Part shown: piece after piece, positions 16,803-25,109 of the stretch
Position numbering within the stretch: the stretch's first letter is position 1
How the letters are laid out: the number at the start of each line of letters is the position of its first letter
Source: a virus
IMG/VR virus record: IMGVR_UViG_3300005537_000001
Span: 62,001 to 126,000 of that record
DNA: 64,000 nt
Direction: 5' to 3' (one strand)
Made by a program: the position numbers and the translations under genes
Notes under the pieces: model-generated
The model's input: only the letters and a program-made list of their open reading frames with translations
Database searches by the model: none
What the model was told of the DNA's origin: nothing

Positions 16803-18346
16803 GCGCTACAGCCGAAAGGGTTTGCTTCAGCATCGAGGGTGAATGGCTTGCCAACTTTGCCCGAACTAGAGTCATGGAGGGTGCTTGGGAAAGCGCCTTA
16901 CAGATTCTGGTTCGAGATTGCAGCTGCACCCATGAACAGGCCATTCAAATTCTCAAGGGTCATGCTACCTTCACCGGCGTGAGTTCGGATGAGGACGGTT
17001 TGGGCTGGAAGGAGCTTCCGCCAAAAGGTAAGATAGCTAAGGACATGCAGCACCAGCTTGACTACTTGTACGGCGCTGTATTCAAGCACGGTGACAAGTA
17101 TTGGAAGCCGTACGCCTACGTCCAAGGATGGGGACCCGAGGACATGAAGTTCAACCACGAATATTCCGGTAGCAGAAATATTCTTGGAAGCAGTGAGAGA
17201 CAGAAGTATCTGCTTCGCAGCCTGTATTACGCAAACGATCCTGGTAGGGATATGTTGATCTATATCGATGCAGCACCCGACAAAATTTCTGACGTGCTTT
17301 GTGAAGAAACTCCGATGCCGCCGCTGTGGTATGAGGTTTCTGTCAATCGACCAATCGAGCATCTTCTCAAGCTTCGAAATTCGGGCAAGCTGCGAATTGA
17401 ACGGCGCGGCGCATCTTCTGAACCATATCTTGGTGTCTCGACCATACGCTACAACGACATCGTCGAGCCCGGCTACAGAGGCTCCGCTCGCGAGGAAAAG
17501 AAATCTGCTGCCGAGATTACCACCGAATTTTTGGATGAACTGAACAAAGCTACGACCATTGATCAAATACGGGCGATAGAGCAAAAGTACGAGGGTGCCG
17601 ACGCTGAAGCCTACGATCAAAGTCAAGCCATCATCGAAAAAATTACCTGTAAGCGCATTCAAAAACAGGCCGATGAGGTTGGTGGTTGGTACGAATTGAA
17701 TCTTCGGACTGAAAATAACCCCAACTATGACCCTCCGACGTTACGAGTTCCCAAGAACGCCTTTCTCCGCTGGGCACTCCGTGGATTTCACTTCGAAAAT
17801 TTTGGCAAGGTAACGCCTGAGTGGTCATGCGTTACTTCATCCGGTTGGAAGCTTCCTCTAGACGACCCATTTCACACGGATTGGGTGATTGGAGCTGGAA
17901 TACCGTTAGCGCAAACGTACGATCGAAATTCTGAAAGCCTTGGCGCGGTCGCTATGACCGCCGCTCATGAAGCGAAATACAACCTCGTCAAGGAGTGGAC
18001 TGGAGTAGAATTCTCCATCCTCGCTCGCGGTGATGAATCGTGGATTGGCGGTGAGATAGTTCATCCCAAGCCCAACAATCGCGTTGCTCCCGGCAGCATC
18101 GCGATTGTTCCTTCGGCAGGGCCTGACTACTACAACGCGATGGTGAGTGCCTGCAAACCAGATCCCAAGTATGATCGACCGGGCTTGATTATCTGCGAAA
18201 CTGGAGGTAAGCTTGCCCATCTCGCGATAGTTGGTCGAGAGCAGAAATGCACGGTGCTGCTGGTGCCTAACGCGCTCAAGAAATACCTCCCTGGTGATCG
18301 CATTTCCATAAATTTTGAAACCAATCAAATAACGGTAACTCTATAA
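16799..18346 (+). CDS. PEP-utilising-enzyme swivel-domain protein
   Basis: 515 aa. The last about 90 residues match the phosphohistidine swivelling domain: a Pro-Gly-Ser-IAIVPSAGP strand, ICETGGKLAHLAIVGRE (TGG-x-xH, His carrying the phosphate), then a GDRISINF end. N-terminal about 400 residues do not look like a kinase and are unrecognised, with YxxxNFG-like and many aromatic segments. A free swivel domain in a phage could carry phosphate or target a host PEP-dependent system. Confidence 0.65.
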   Translation: MSATAERVCFSIEGEWLANFARTRVMEGAWESALQILVRDCSCTHEQAIQILKGHATFTGVSSDEDGLGWKELPPKGKIAKDMQHQLDYLYGAVFKHGDKYWKPYAYVQGWGPEDMKFNHEYSGSRNILGSSERQKYLLRSLYYANDPGRDMLIYIDAAPDKISDVLCEETPMPPLWYEVSVNRPIEHLLKLRNSGKLRIERRGASSEPYLGVSTIRYNDIVEPGYRGSAREEKKSAAEITTEFLDELNKATTIDQIRAIEQKYEGADAEAYDQSQAIIEKITCKRIQKQADEVGGWYELNLRTENNPNYDPPTLRVPKNAFLRWALRGFHFENFGKVTPEWSCVTSSGWKLPLDDPFHTDWVIGAGIPLAQTYDRNSESLGAVAMTAAHEAKYNLVKEWTGVEFSILARGDESWIGGEIVHPKPNNRVAPGSIAIVPSAGPDYYNAMVSACKPDPKYDRPGLIICETGGKLAHLAIVGREQKCTVLLVPNALKKYLPGDRISINFETNQITVTL

Positions 18347-18726
18347 TGCCACGCTTAAAGAAGAGTGACCTAAAGGCGATCATCGCCCACCACAACAACA
18401 ATCCGATACTTGAGGAGTTGCAGCGGCGCAGAACCTCAGATGAGGCAACTTGCCCACGCTGCGCTGGTACCAAGCGCATGCCAGTTCCAGAATCAAGCCG
18501 GCGCTGGGTAGGAATTATCGCTGGATATGATCCGGCAACCGATACCTTCGAATGCAACAACTGTGGAGCGCAGCGCATGTTTGAACGCGCCACTGGAAAG
18601 GTGTTCGTGAGAGCGGATGGTACACCATGCCTTCACGAATATACGAGCAAGACCATCCGAAACTGCCTGACGCAGTATGACTGCAAGCACTGCCCTGAAA
18701 GTCACGTTATCGATAGCGGAGATTGA
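18346..18726 (+). CDS. Multi-cysteine zinc-ribbon protein
   Basis: 126 aa with three CxxC pairs: CPRCAGT (about 38), CNNCG (about 70) and CKHC (near the end). Probably two zinc ribbons. ATG overlaps the previous TAA. Nucleic-acid or protein binding is likely but not shown. Confidence 0.65.
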   Translation: MPRLKKSDLKAIIAHHNNNPILEELQRRRTSDEATCPRCAGTKRMPVPESSRRWVGIIAGYDPATDTFECNNCGAQRMFERATGKVFVRADGTPCLHEYTSKTIRNCLTQYDCKHCPESHVIDSGD

Positions 18727-18727
18727 C

Positions 18728-18949
18728 ATGTCCACATTTGAAATTCCCGGAGCGATCGATACGTTGGAGGAAGCTCAAGCTTTCTATTCCGATCTGCATC
18801 TGGTCTATTGGTTCTCTCGACCGCCAGAAAAATTCAAGCAGGGCCCAGCTTGGCAGAGCACGTGGTATCTTCGCCAGCATACTGAAGAGCTTATCGAGCT
18901 CTTGGTTGCTGAGGTACAAAGGGAACATCTGGCGAGGAGAGCGGCATGA
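18728..18949 (+). CDS. Hypothetical helical protein
   Basis: 73 aa from ATG 18728, GCGGAG upstream. Helical with Trp/Tyr in the middle. Unknown. Confidence 0.6.
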   Translation: MSTFEIPGAIDTLEEAQAFYSDLHLVYWFSRPPEKFKQGPAWQSTWYLRQHTEELIELLVAEVQREHLARRAA

Positions 18950-19128
18950 GTGAAGAAGTAGAAGCGCGGGCCGCCTTAAGACTAGTGCTGGTGCAGCTCG
19001 AGGAAGCAAAATCAACCATCACGAAGGCGCTGCTTTGGACTTGTCCGCACAACGACGGCTTCGGGGTTATAACAACGCACGATGCCTGTCCAGCTTGTGG
19101 CAGGCTGAAGCCTTCGCTGGCCAGCTGA
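18946..19128 (+). CDS. Small zinc-binding protein
   Basis: 60 aa. N-terminal helix, then CPH...CPACGR, a short zinc ribbon. ATGA overlap with the upstream gene. Confidence 0.55.
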   Translation: MSEEVEARAALRLVLVQLEEAKSTITKALLWTCPHNDGFGVITTHDACPACGRLKPSLAS

Positions 19129-19221
19129 ATCACGTTTGATATTTATGCCGGTGCCGTAAAAAGCGCCGTCGCGCCAATTTCGAAAATCGTCTTTCTAGGT
19201 TGACATGAAATAAATACGACT

Positions 19222-19374
19222 ATGAAGATAGTCGACCTCAACCGTTATCGTACCCGCCGAACAATCGAAAAACTTGAAAAGAGAATCGGTGAGCTCGCTA
19301 TTACCCCACAAATTGGGGTAGTGCGTGAAATGAAAACCTGCTTCAAAGAATGGCTGAAGATGAATTCCCGCTAG
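19222..19374 (+). CDS. Hypothetical small basic protein
   Basis: 50 aa in the 303-bp gap between larger genes. Basic helical (RYRTRRTIEKLEKRIGEL). A TTGACA lies just upstream at 19200 but no good -10 is visible, so expression is uncertain. Stops at TAG just before the 19375 promoter. The rest of the gap (19129-19221) holds nothing recognised. Confidence 0.4.
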   Translation: MKIVDLNRYRTRRTIEKLEKRIGELAITPQIGVVREMKTCFKEWLKMNSR

Positions 19375-19403
19375 TATACGCTAACGCGTATTTGTGTTAA
19401 GAT
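19375..19403 (+). promoter_or_regulatory. Promoter overlapped by palindromic operator
   Basis: -35 TATACG (19375-19380), 17 bp, -10 TAAGAT (19398-19403). The inverted repeat ATACGC-TAAC-GCGTAT (19376-19391) covers the -35, so a bound repressor could block it. Confidence 0.55.
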
Positions 19404-19431
19404 AATTTTATCCCCGCTGAATGAGATACCC

Positions 19432-20424
19432 ATGCTGCACATCCGAGAAGTTTCCGATCTCCACCTGGAATTCATGTACGATTTGTATGATCGTGGTTCA
19501 GATCATGCAAAGAAAGAGCTACTCAAAATATTACCGCCGCTGCCTACCGACAAGAAATCCGTGCTAGTTGTAGCTGGAGATCTTGCGACGGCGAAACAGC
19601 CGCAGCGCATCGCTACATTCTTCGAAATTCTTCAGCCAAGATTTAAGCATTTCATCTACGTGCTTGGCAATCATGAGCATTATGGAATGTACATGTCTGA
19701 TACCCTGGACGCGATTGCTTCCCGCCTGAAGGATTCACCAACGCTCAACATGAAGAAAATTACAGTTGTTGGCAACGAGCCTGTTAAGGTGAAGATTGGT
19801 GAGGTGACGTTTATTTGCGGCACGCTGTGGACTGACTATAGCCTGGGGCCGAGCGATTCAGCTGACCTCCAGCTGTTTATCCGTGAGCAGTGGGCCCGTG
19901 AGGCGGCATACCGCAGGCGCGGTAAGATAGAAGATGCTGAACACTTGAAAAGATTCATCGAAGAACATTTCGAGAATAGCTCGGATCTTCAACAGCTCCA
20001 CCTCATAATTTCAAGATCAATCACCGATCACAAGCGCATCCTCGATGATACCGGATTGGGCGTTACGCCGTCACAGCTGGCTGCTGAGGTGTTCAACCCA
20101 ACTTTGGTCAAGTTCGAGGAATGGCTTAAAGAGGGCGATAATAGCAAGACGGTCGTTGTTACGCATCACATGCCTTCGTTTGACGCGGTGGCGCTGCAGT
20201 ACACAACCGATCCAGCTACCAGGATGCTAAATCACGCGTTCGCGTCAAACCTAAACGACTTCATCAAGCTGCATCAACCAGCTATGTGGTTTTTCGGTCA
20301 CACTCACGTAAAGTACAATGGGACTATCGGTAAAACCATTCTGCACTGCAATCCGCTTGGGTACCCGCACGAGCCTACCTCCGTAAACAATGAATACGAC
20401 ACTACGAAAATTTATTCGCTATGA
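19432..20424 (+). CDS. Calcineurin-like metallophosphoesterase
   Basis: 330 aa. Metal motifs in order: SDLHLE (D-x-H), AGDLAT (GD), LGNHEHY (GNHE), THHMPSF and FGHTHVKY (GHxH). The family hydrolyses phosphoesters with two metals; the substrate here is unknown. First gene after the palindrome-covered promoter. Confidence 0.85.
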   Translation: MLHIREVSDLHLEFMYDLYDRGSDHAKKELLKILPPLPTDKKSVLVVAGDLATAKQPQRIATFFEILQPRFKHFIYVLGNHEHYGMYMSDTLDAIASRLKDSPTLNMKKITVVGNEPVKVKIGEVTFICGTLWTDYSLGPSDSADLQLFIREQWAREAAYRRRGKIEDAEHLKRFIEEHFENSSDLQQLHLIISRSITDHKRILDDTGLGVTPSQLAAEVFNPTLVKFEEWLKEGDNSKTVVVTHHMPSFDAVALQYTTDPATRMLNHAFASNLNDFIKLHQPAMWFFGHTHVKYNGTIGKTILHCNPLGYPHEPTSVNNEYDTTKIYSL

Positions 20425-20876
20425 CGGCAAAAATTTTTCAATTTAAATCGAAGGAAGCTCGGAAACCTCAAACTAAGAAGCAACCTCCTACCGTATTCAA
20501 GAAAACCAACAGCGAGATATACGGTGACGTGATGGAAGATGTTTTGGGAGAATGGCAGGCCGCGGCTGGAAGAGATCAGCTAAACGGATATCTCACCAAG
20601 AAAATTCCAGCTTCAGCTAGACACGGTTGGCCAGAACCAGATTTTGTTTCAGATTTAAACTTGTTGTCTACGATAGAAAAGAAGCTGAAGATGAAGGTAG
20701 CTATCTTTTATCCCGGCTGCACCTCAACCAACAAAATCGGCTGGCTGGCAGCATTTCACATTGACAAAGAAATTTTTACAACTCCACCAGACATGGCTTC
20801 AGAGGGATACGCGCGCGCGATCTGCGTAGTCCTCTTTTTGGAATTTAACCGTCTCATGAAAACTTTAGGTCGATAA
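20421..20876 (+). CDS. Hypothetical protein
   Basis: 151 aa, ATGA overlap with the phosphoesterase gene. Basic N-terminus, helical rest. Unknown. Confidence 0.65.
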   Translation: MTAKIFQFKSKEARKPQTKKQPPTVFKKTNSEIYGDVMEDVLGEWQAAAGRDQLNGYLTKKIPASARHGWPEPDFVSDLNLLSTIEKKLKMKVAIFYPGCTSTNKIGWLAAFHIDKEIFTTPPDMASEGYARAICVVLFLEFNRLMKTLGR

Positions 20877-20890
20877 TCTAGGAGAATAAG

Positions 20891-21157
20891 ATGCAAGATA
20901 ACACAGCAGTTTCACTCTACGTAGTCAAAAGCGGTAATGGAAATTATTTCGCTGGGTTTGACGCCGCGAAGGGTCAAGCTAACTTCGTTGATGATCCGCG
21001 CGCTGGTAAAAAGTTTACGAACAAATTTGACATCAAGCTTCGCCCAGATGAAATGCTGGTAGAACTCGTAGTAGATCTGACTACCGTTCCCGTGAAGGTT
21101 TCTGAGCCATTTCGCCCTCACCGGCGCACCCAGAAGATCGTAGCCCTACCGAAATAA
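20891..21157 (+). CDS. Hypothetical protein
   Basis: 88 aa, TAGGAG before the ATG. Beta-rich, positively charged end. Unknown. Confidence 0.65.
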   Translation: MQDNTAVSLYVVKSGNGNYFAGFDAAKGQANFVDDPRAGKKFTNKFDIKLRPDEMLVELVVDLTTVPVKVSEPFRPHRRTQKIVALPK

Positions 21158-21160
21158 ATG

Positions 21161-21194
21161 TTTACGCCAGGTTAACTTTGTGTTACAGTTAACC
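21161..21194 (+). promoter_or_regulatory. Promoter with inverted-repeat operator
   Basis: -35 TTTACG (21161-21166), 17 bp, -10 TACAGT (21184-21189). The perfect inverted repeat GGTTAAC (21170-21176) / GTTAACC (21188-21194), 11-bp spacer, overlaps spacer and -10 and is a likely repressor site. Confidence 0.6.
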
Positions 21195-21225
21195 TAACGG
21201 AGATGCACTCCGGAGGTGACAACAG

Positions 21226-21426
21226 ATGTCGATGACGGTAAGAGAGCTGATAGAGCATCTTGCTCAGTTTGAGAGCGATATGGACGTCATGTACTTGGAT
21301 GATGGTTGCGTGTTGAAGGATATACGCGCCATCGAAGTTCAGGAAGATCCATATCATTATCCAGCGTATGATCGAACAAATTCGGCAGCTGGTCGTCTTC
21401 CCGCAAACGTCGTGGTGATCGAATGA
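21226..21426 (+). CDS. Hypothetical small protein
   Basis: 66 aa. MTVRELIEHLAQFESDMDVMY resembles the common phage/bacterial small fold in which a helix precedes the sentence-like VMYLDDG strand. CGGAGG precedes the ATG. Function unknown. Confidence 0.6.
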   Translation: MSMTVRELIEHLAQFESDMDVMYLDDGCVLKDIRAIEVQEDPYHYPAYDRTNSAAGRLPANVVVIE

Positions 21427-22580
21427 TCAACGTTGACCTCCTTTGGTATCTGATCGTTCCATTCCTGTTCACCATTGGAACGATTTTCATTCTCCACAAA
21501 TTTGTTGCTGGAATAAATTGGAAGCAATCGGTTGGTGCCGCGGCGATAGGATTGGTGATTACAGCCGGAATTACAGCTGGAGCATTCTACGCTGGTAAGG
21601 GATCAAAAACGGCCGACAACGAAATTTGGAACGGTGAGATGCTTTCCAAGGCGCGAGTGCACGGTTCCTACGTGAGAAGCTATTCGTGCAACTGCTACAC
21701 TACGTGCAGTGGCTCTGGAAAGAATCGATCGTGCTCACAAACATGTCAAACGTGCTACGAAGATCACTACACCGTAAAGTGGGGCTGCGATTCGAACATT
21801 GGACACTTCGGAATTGATTCGAAGGATTGGACTTCCAGCTCAGTTTATCTGGTTCCGGATCCGCCGCGCTACACGATCATCCAGAAAGGTGACCCAGTTG
21901 CGGTAGAACATTCCTATACGAACTACATCAAGGCAGTTCCGGAAACTCTGTTCCGGCCAATTCAGGCGTCGCTTAAAACCCAGTTCATGGGAAAGATTCC
22001 TGAGTATCCAATTGAGGTTTACGATTTCTACCACGTAAACCGCGTTCTTGCCGTCGACGTTCCAGTTCCCAATATTCAGCAGTGGAACGACAAGCTGGCT
22101 GAAGCGCTGAAGAAGCTTGGTCCAGCTAAGCAAGCCAACGCGGTAATCGTAATCACGAAATACGGCCCCGATTACTTTTACGCTCTGCAAGATGCGTGGC
22201 TCAACGGAAAGAAAAATGACATCGTGCTCGTCATTGGTGCTCCAGAATTTCCTGGAAAAGCAGCTTGGGTGAAGATCATGGCGCTAACCCAAGACGATAT
22301 CTTCCAAGTCAAGCTGCGCGATGACATCTTGGCGCTCGATTCACTTACCGCCGACAGCGTGATCGACACCCTCACCAAGGAAGCATACGCTACCTTCAAG
22401 CGCAAGCACATGCATGACTTCGAATATCTCAACGCCGAAATTGATCCTCCAGCTTGGGTCATGGTTGTAACCATGATTCTTATCACCGGCGCGTATCTCG
22501 GTTTTTGGTTCTACGCATTTCGAAATGGAAATGCAAGCTCTTACGGCAGGTTTGGTTCGCCGCGGTTTAGGAGATACTGA
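21423..22580 (+). CDS. Cys-rich membrane protein
   Basis: 385 aa. Two N-terminal TM helices (about 5-25, 36-55), then a cluster of nine Cys within about 30 residues (SCNCYTTC...CQTCYEDHY...GC), a soluble domain with a TPM/phospholipase-like beta pattern (NAVIVITKYG...DIVLVIG), and a C-terminal TM helix (VMVVTMILITGAYLGFWF). The Cys cluster would sit outside or bind metal. ATGA overlap upstream. Unknown function, envelope location likely. Confidence 0.65.
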   Translation: MINVDLLWYLIVPFLFTIGTIFILHKFVAGINWKQSVGAAAIGLVITAGITAGAFYAGKGSKTADNEIWNGEMLSKARVHGSYVRSYSCNCYTTCSGSGKNRSCSQTCQTCYEDHYTVKWGCDSNIGHFGIDSKDWTSSSVYLVPDPPRYTIIQKGDPVAVEHSYTNYIKAVPETLFRPIQASLKTQFMGKIPEYPIEVYDFYHVNRVLAVDVPVPNIQQWNDKLAEALKKLGPAKQANAVIVITKYGPDYFYALQDAWLNGKKNDIVLVIGAPEFPGKAAWVKIMALTQDDIFQVKLRDDILALDSLTADSVIDTLTKEAYATFKRKHMHDFEYLNAEIDPPAWVMVVTMILITGAYLGFWFYAFRNGNASSYGRFGSPRFRRY

Positions 22581-22783
22581 TGGGCTGGACGGGTGGTGCG
22601 GAAATATTCGACAAGGTGTTGGACAAGCTTTTGACCGATGCTCCCAAGGAAGAAATTATCGAAGCGTTGATTAACGCGCTTGAAGATAGAGATTGGGATA
22701 CCCAGATGGAAAGTTCCTATTTCGAGCATCCGTTGGTCAACAAAATTTTTAGGAAGTTACATCCTAGTTGGTTCTTTATCTAA
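22580..22783 (+). CDS. Hypothetical small acidic protein
   Basis: 67 aa, TGATG coupling with the membrane-protein gene. Acidic and helical. Unknown. Confidence 0.6.
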   Translation: MGWTGGAEIFDKVLDKLLTDAPKEEIIEALINALEDRDWDTQMESSYFEHPLVNKIFRKLHPSWFFI

Positions 22784-22795
22784 GGAGAAACGTTT

Positions 22796-23377
22796 ATGAT
22801 GAGGCAAAAAGGTGCAGTTTCAACCGGTTTAGTTGTCGCGTTGGCCGCGACGGCATTTTTATCGTTCTTGGTCTTGATTGGTTTTATTTCCTACGTGAGT
22901 GCCTACAATTACGGCAACAAGATGGAAAATCAGCTGGTCGCTGTGCAGCAGGACAACAAGAACATTCTCGCTCAATACGGGCAGAAGGTCATGGAGGTAG
23001 CTCAAGTTCCTACGATGTATCGAGATGACTTGGTCAAGGTCACATCCGCCGCGATCCAGGGTCGCTATGGCGCCGATGGTTCCAAGGCTACGTTCCAGTG
23101 GTTGAAGGAGCAGAACCCGAATCTAGATGCAAGCTTGTACAAGCAGATTCAGCAGGTGATTGAAGCTGGTCGCGACAACTTCGAGAATGGTCAGCGCGGG
23201 CAGATCGATCTACTTCGACAGTACAACACCCAGCTTGGTTCCTTCTGGGGAGGTATGTGGTTGAAGATGGCTGGTTATCCAAAGGTCAATCTTGCTGACT
23301 TCGCCATCGTGTCAACTGGACGCGCCGACGATGCCTTCAAGAATCACAAGGAAGATGGACCTATTCAGCTTCGCTAA
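22796..23377 (+). CDS. LemA-family membrane protein
   Basis: 193 aa. One N-terminal TM helix (about 10-30), SAYNYGNKMENQLVAVQQDN and a helical-bundle body with YNTQLGSFWG match LemA (YN-LV--...VE-A--...YN--). LemA proteins are membrane-anchored with a four-helix outside domain; role unclear. AAGGAG precedes the ATG. Confidence 0.75.
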   Translation: MMRQKGAVSTGLVVALAATAFLSFLVLIGFISYVSAYNYGNKMENQLVAVQQDNKNILAQYGQKVMEVAQVPTMYRDDLVKVTSAAIQGRYGADGSKATFQWLKEQNPNLDASLYKQIQQVIEAGRDNFENGQRGQIDLLRQYNTQLGSFWGGMWLKMAGYPKVNLADFAIVSTGRADDAFKNHKEDGPIQLR

Positions 23378-23400
23378 ATTCGAGAAATCTTGTAGAGATT

Positions 23401-23425
23401 CGACGGACCGCCCTGCGGTCCGTCG
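23401..23425 (+). terminator. Strong hairpin, likely terminator
   Basis: CGACGGACCG-CCCTG-CGGTCCGTCG, ten perfect base pairs, followed by TCATTT. It lies after the LemA-like gene and before the next promoter. Confidence 0.7.
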
Positions 23426-23427
23426 TC

Positions 23428-23467
23428 ATTTAACATAATTGATTTAGCTTCAATTTAACAATAATGC
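23428..23467 (+). promoter_or_regulatory. Paired operator-like boxes
   Basis: ATTTAACATAATT (23428-23440) and ATTTAACAATAATGC (23453-23467), third copy of the pair, between terminator and promoter. Confidence 0.6.
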
Positions 23468-23481
23468 AGTCAAAATTGTTG

Positions 23482-23510
23482 TTTACATTTCTTTCAGGTT
23501 GTGATACAAT
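23482..23510 (+). promoter_or_regulatory. Predicted promoter
   Basis: -35 TTTACA (23482-23487), 17 bp, -10 TACAAT (23505-23510), with CAGGTT in the spacer as in the 12203 and 14897 promoters. Confidence 0.7.
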
Positions 23511-23537
23511 AGCTTCACGTACAGATGAGGATGCGTG

Positions 23538-23798
23538 ATGAAAGTTGATGATATTTCTGATGTTGGACAAAACATCATCGATGATGGAATAGTGAAAACT
23601 GAAATCATTCGATCCCGCCATGGCGATACGATCATCGTCAAAACAAAATTCAACGCCAAATTTAACCGCAGCATCGAGCACATCGAAATAGTTGGAGCTT
23701 CAATCTTGCTCCCAACCGTGCCGCCGCCTCGGTTGGGTAGAGAATACCTTGTCTCGTCACGGGAACCTTTCGACTTCTCAGGGGTTTTGAAATCATGA
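23538..23798 (+). CDS. Hypothetical protein
   Basis: 86 aa from ATG 23538 with GATGAGGATG upstream. Beta-rich; Pro-rich end. First gene after the boxed promoter. Confidence 0.6.
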   Translation: MKVDDISDVGQNIIDDGIVKTEIIRSRHGDTIIVKTKFNAKFNRSIEHIEIVGASILLPTVPPPRLGREYLVSSREPFDFSGVLKS

Positions 23799-24070
23799 TT
23801 GACAGAGAATCCACTGTAAATACTCGAACGCACCAAGTTAAATCGTTGGGCAAATACAAGTGCATCCAAATACGCGAGATTGATGGGGCGCAGTGCTATC
23901 GAAAGATGGACGAAAAGCGTAGGACGTCCCAAGATCTGGTGTGGTTGGTTGGCATCGATCGAATTCAGGGTATCAAGGTGGGAGATGAGGGAGAGATGGT
24001 CTACCTATTTTCCCACACTCGCGGCAAAAACTTCTTCACAAAGGATGAAACAACACCATGCTTTCTCTAA
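23795..24070 (+). CDS. Hypothetical protein
   Basis: 91 aa, ATGA overlap. Mixed alpha/beta, basic. Unknown. Confidence 0.6.
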   Translation: MIDRESTVNTRTHQVKSLGKYKCIQIREIDGAQCYRKMDEKRRTSQDLVWLVGIDRIQGIKVGDEGEMVYLFSHTRGKNFFTKDETTPCFL

Positions 24071-24186
24071 TTGTGCAGCGAATCGGCCTCTACATCGAGC
24101 GCGGAATCCTGAAATTCCAAATCGCTTGGTTGAAGAGTGAATTAGAGTTGGTTGACCGCCAGCTTGCTAAGCTTGGTGCGACATGA
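24058..24186 (+). CDS. Hypothetical small peptide
   Basis: 42 aa bridging 24070-24183 with overlaps on both sides. Single amphipathic/hydrophobic helix (IGLYIERGILKFQIAWL). Supported mainly by position. Confidence 0.45.
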   Translation: MLSLIVQRIGLYIERGILKFQIAWLKSELELVDRQLAKLGAT

Positions 24187-24485
24187 GAGCAAAAAAGATC
24201 GAGCGCATCGCTGAAATTCATCGAGCTCGTAATGCCACGGATGGTGCCCCGAATGGCGGCACCAGTGGTATTTTCTCAAAACCCGAACAGCTGTACGCAA
24301 GCTTGGTCGGACCGCTGATCGGGTGTTATCTACCGATGTCGAGCTCGGACATCCACGAAGCTCGCATCAACCTCAACAACTCGAAGTTGGCCAAGCTTTG
24401 GTGCGCCGTCTATCCGGAATCGGTCGTGGACGAGCAGATCAAGAAATCCGGCGGCTTCAAGCTTCCCCTGGTGAACGCGCTATGA
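24183..24485 (+). CDS. Hypothetical protein
   Basis: 100 aa, ATGA overlap both ends. Gly/Ser-rich turn (DGAPNGGTSG) then helix. Unknown. Confidence 0.6.
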   Translation: MRAKKIERIAEIHRARNATDGAPNGGTSGIFSKPEQLYASLVGPLIGCYLPMSSSDIHEARINLNNSKLAKLWCAVYPESVVDEQIKKSGGFKLPLVNAL

Positions 24486-24769
24486 GCCACTTCGACAAAT
24501 TTCCGATTCTCCAGCTGGCTCTCTTCGAGATGGCCTATGATAATGGAGCGATCAACCGCGAGCGAACCGAAGAGTCGGTTATCGAAAGTGGAATTGCCAG
24601 CCTCGTTGGTTATTCCGACGAAGATCTCGCGGAGGTTTCAGCTGAGCTGTCCACCCTCACGCTCGAGGAGCTGGGTACTGTCTGCACCGGTGATCAGGAC
24701 GACCCGGTTTGTAAGGCCCGCTCCGCGAAGTTGAACGATGTCCTCAACGCGCTTTTCGAGTCGCTATGA
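24482..24769 (+). CDS. Hypothetical acidic helical protein
   Basis: 95 aa from ATG 24482 (ATGA overlap); a longer frame from 24323 is overlap. Strongly acidic and helical. Unknown. Confidence 0.6.
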   Translation: MSHFDKFPILQLALFEMAYDNGAINRERTEESVIESGIASLVGYSDEDLAEVSAELSTLTLEELGTVCTGDQDDPVCKARSAKLNDVLNALFESL

Positions 24770-25014
24770 AGTTCTCTGTCATAGCTCTCCAATACGGAAA
24801 CGCGCACTTTGGCTGGACGGGTACCGGCTATTCATCCCTAACTGAAGCTGAAATGGCCAAAAATGACCACGTCACGCGCAGCTTGAAAATCGTCGCCAGC
24901 GGGTCATTCAGTACCACGAAGGGCTACTTGATCATCAGCAGCGATGGCTCAATTCATTACTACGACAGCGAGGGTCGTTACCTCGAAGCTCACGCAATTA
25001 GGTGGCAAGCATGA
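24766..25014 (+). CDS. Hypothetical protein
   Basis: 82 aa, ATGA overlap. Beta-rich (KGYLIISSDGSIHYYD). Unknown. Confidence 0.6.
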   Translation: MKFSVIALQYGNAHFGWTGTGYSSLTEAEMAKNDHVTRSLKIVASGSFSTTKGYLIISSDGSIHYYDSEGRYLEAHAIRWQA

Positions 25015-25109
25015 AAAAGTTGTTTTCCTTGATTAGATTTCGCATTGCCCTCAAGCGCTGGCAGAAATCGCTGCGCAACGACTATGACGTGAATGATTTG
25101 GGCATCTAG
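25011..25109 (+). CDS. Small basic peptide ending at TAG in frame with yceH-like gene
   Basis: 32 aa, ATGA overlap. Basic (IRFRIALKRWQKSLR). Its TAG (25107-25109) is followed without a gap by the GTG start of the next gene in the same frame, so readthrough would fuse the two. See finding on amber codons. Confidence 0.45.
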   Translation: MKKLFSLIRFRIALKRWQKSLRNDYDVNDLGI

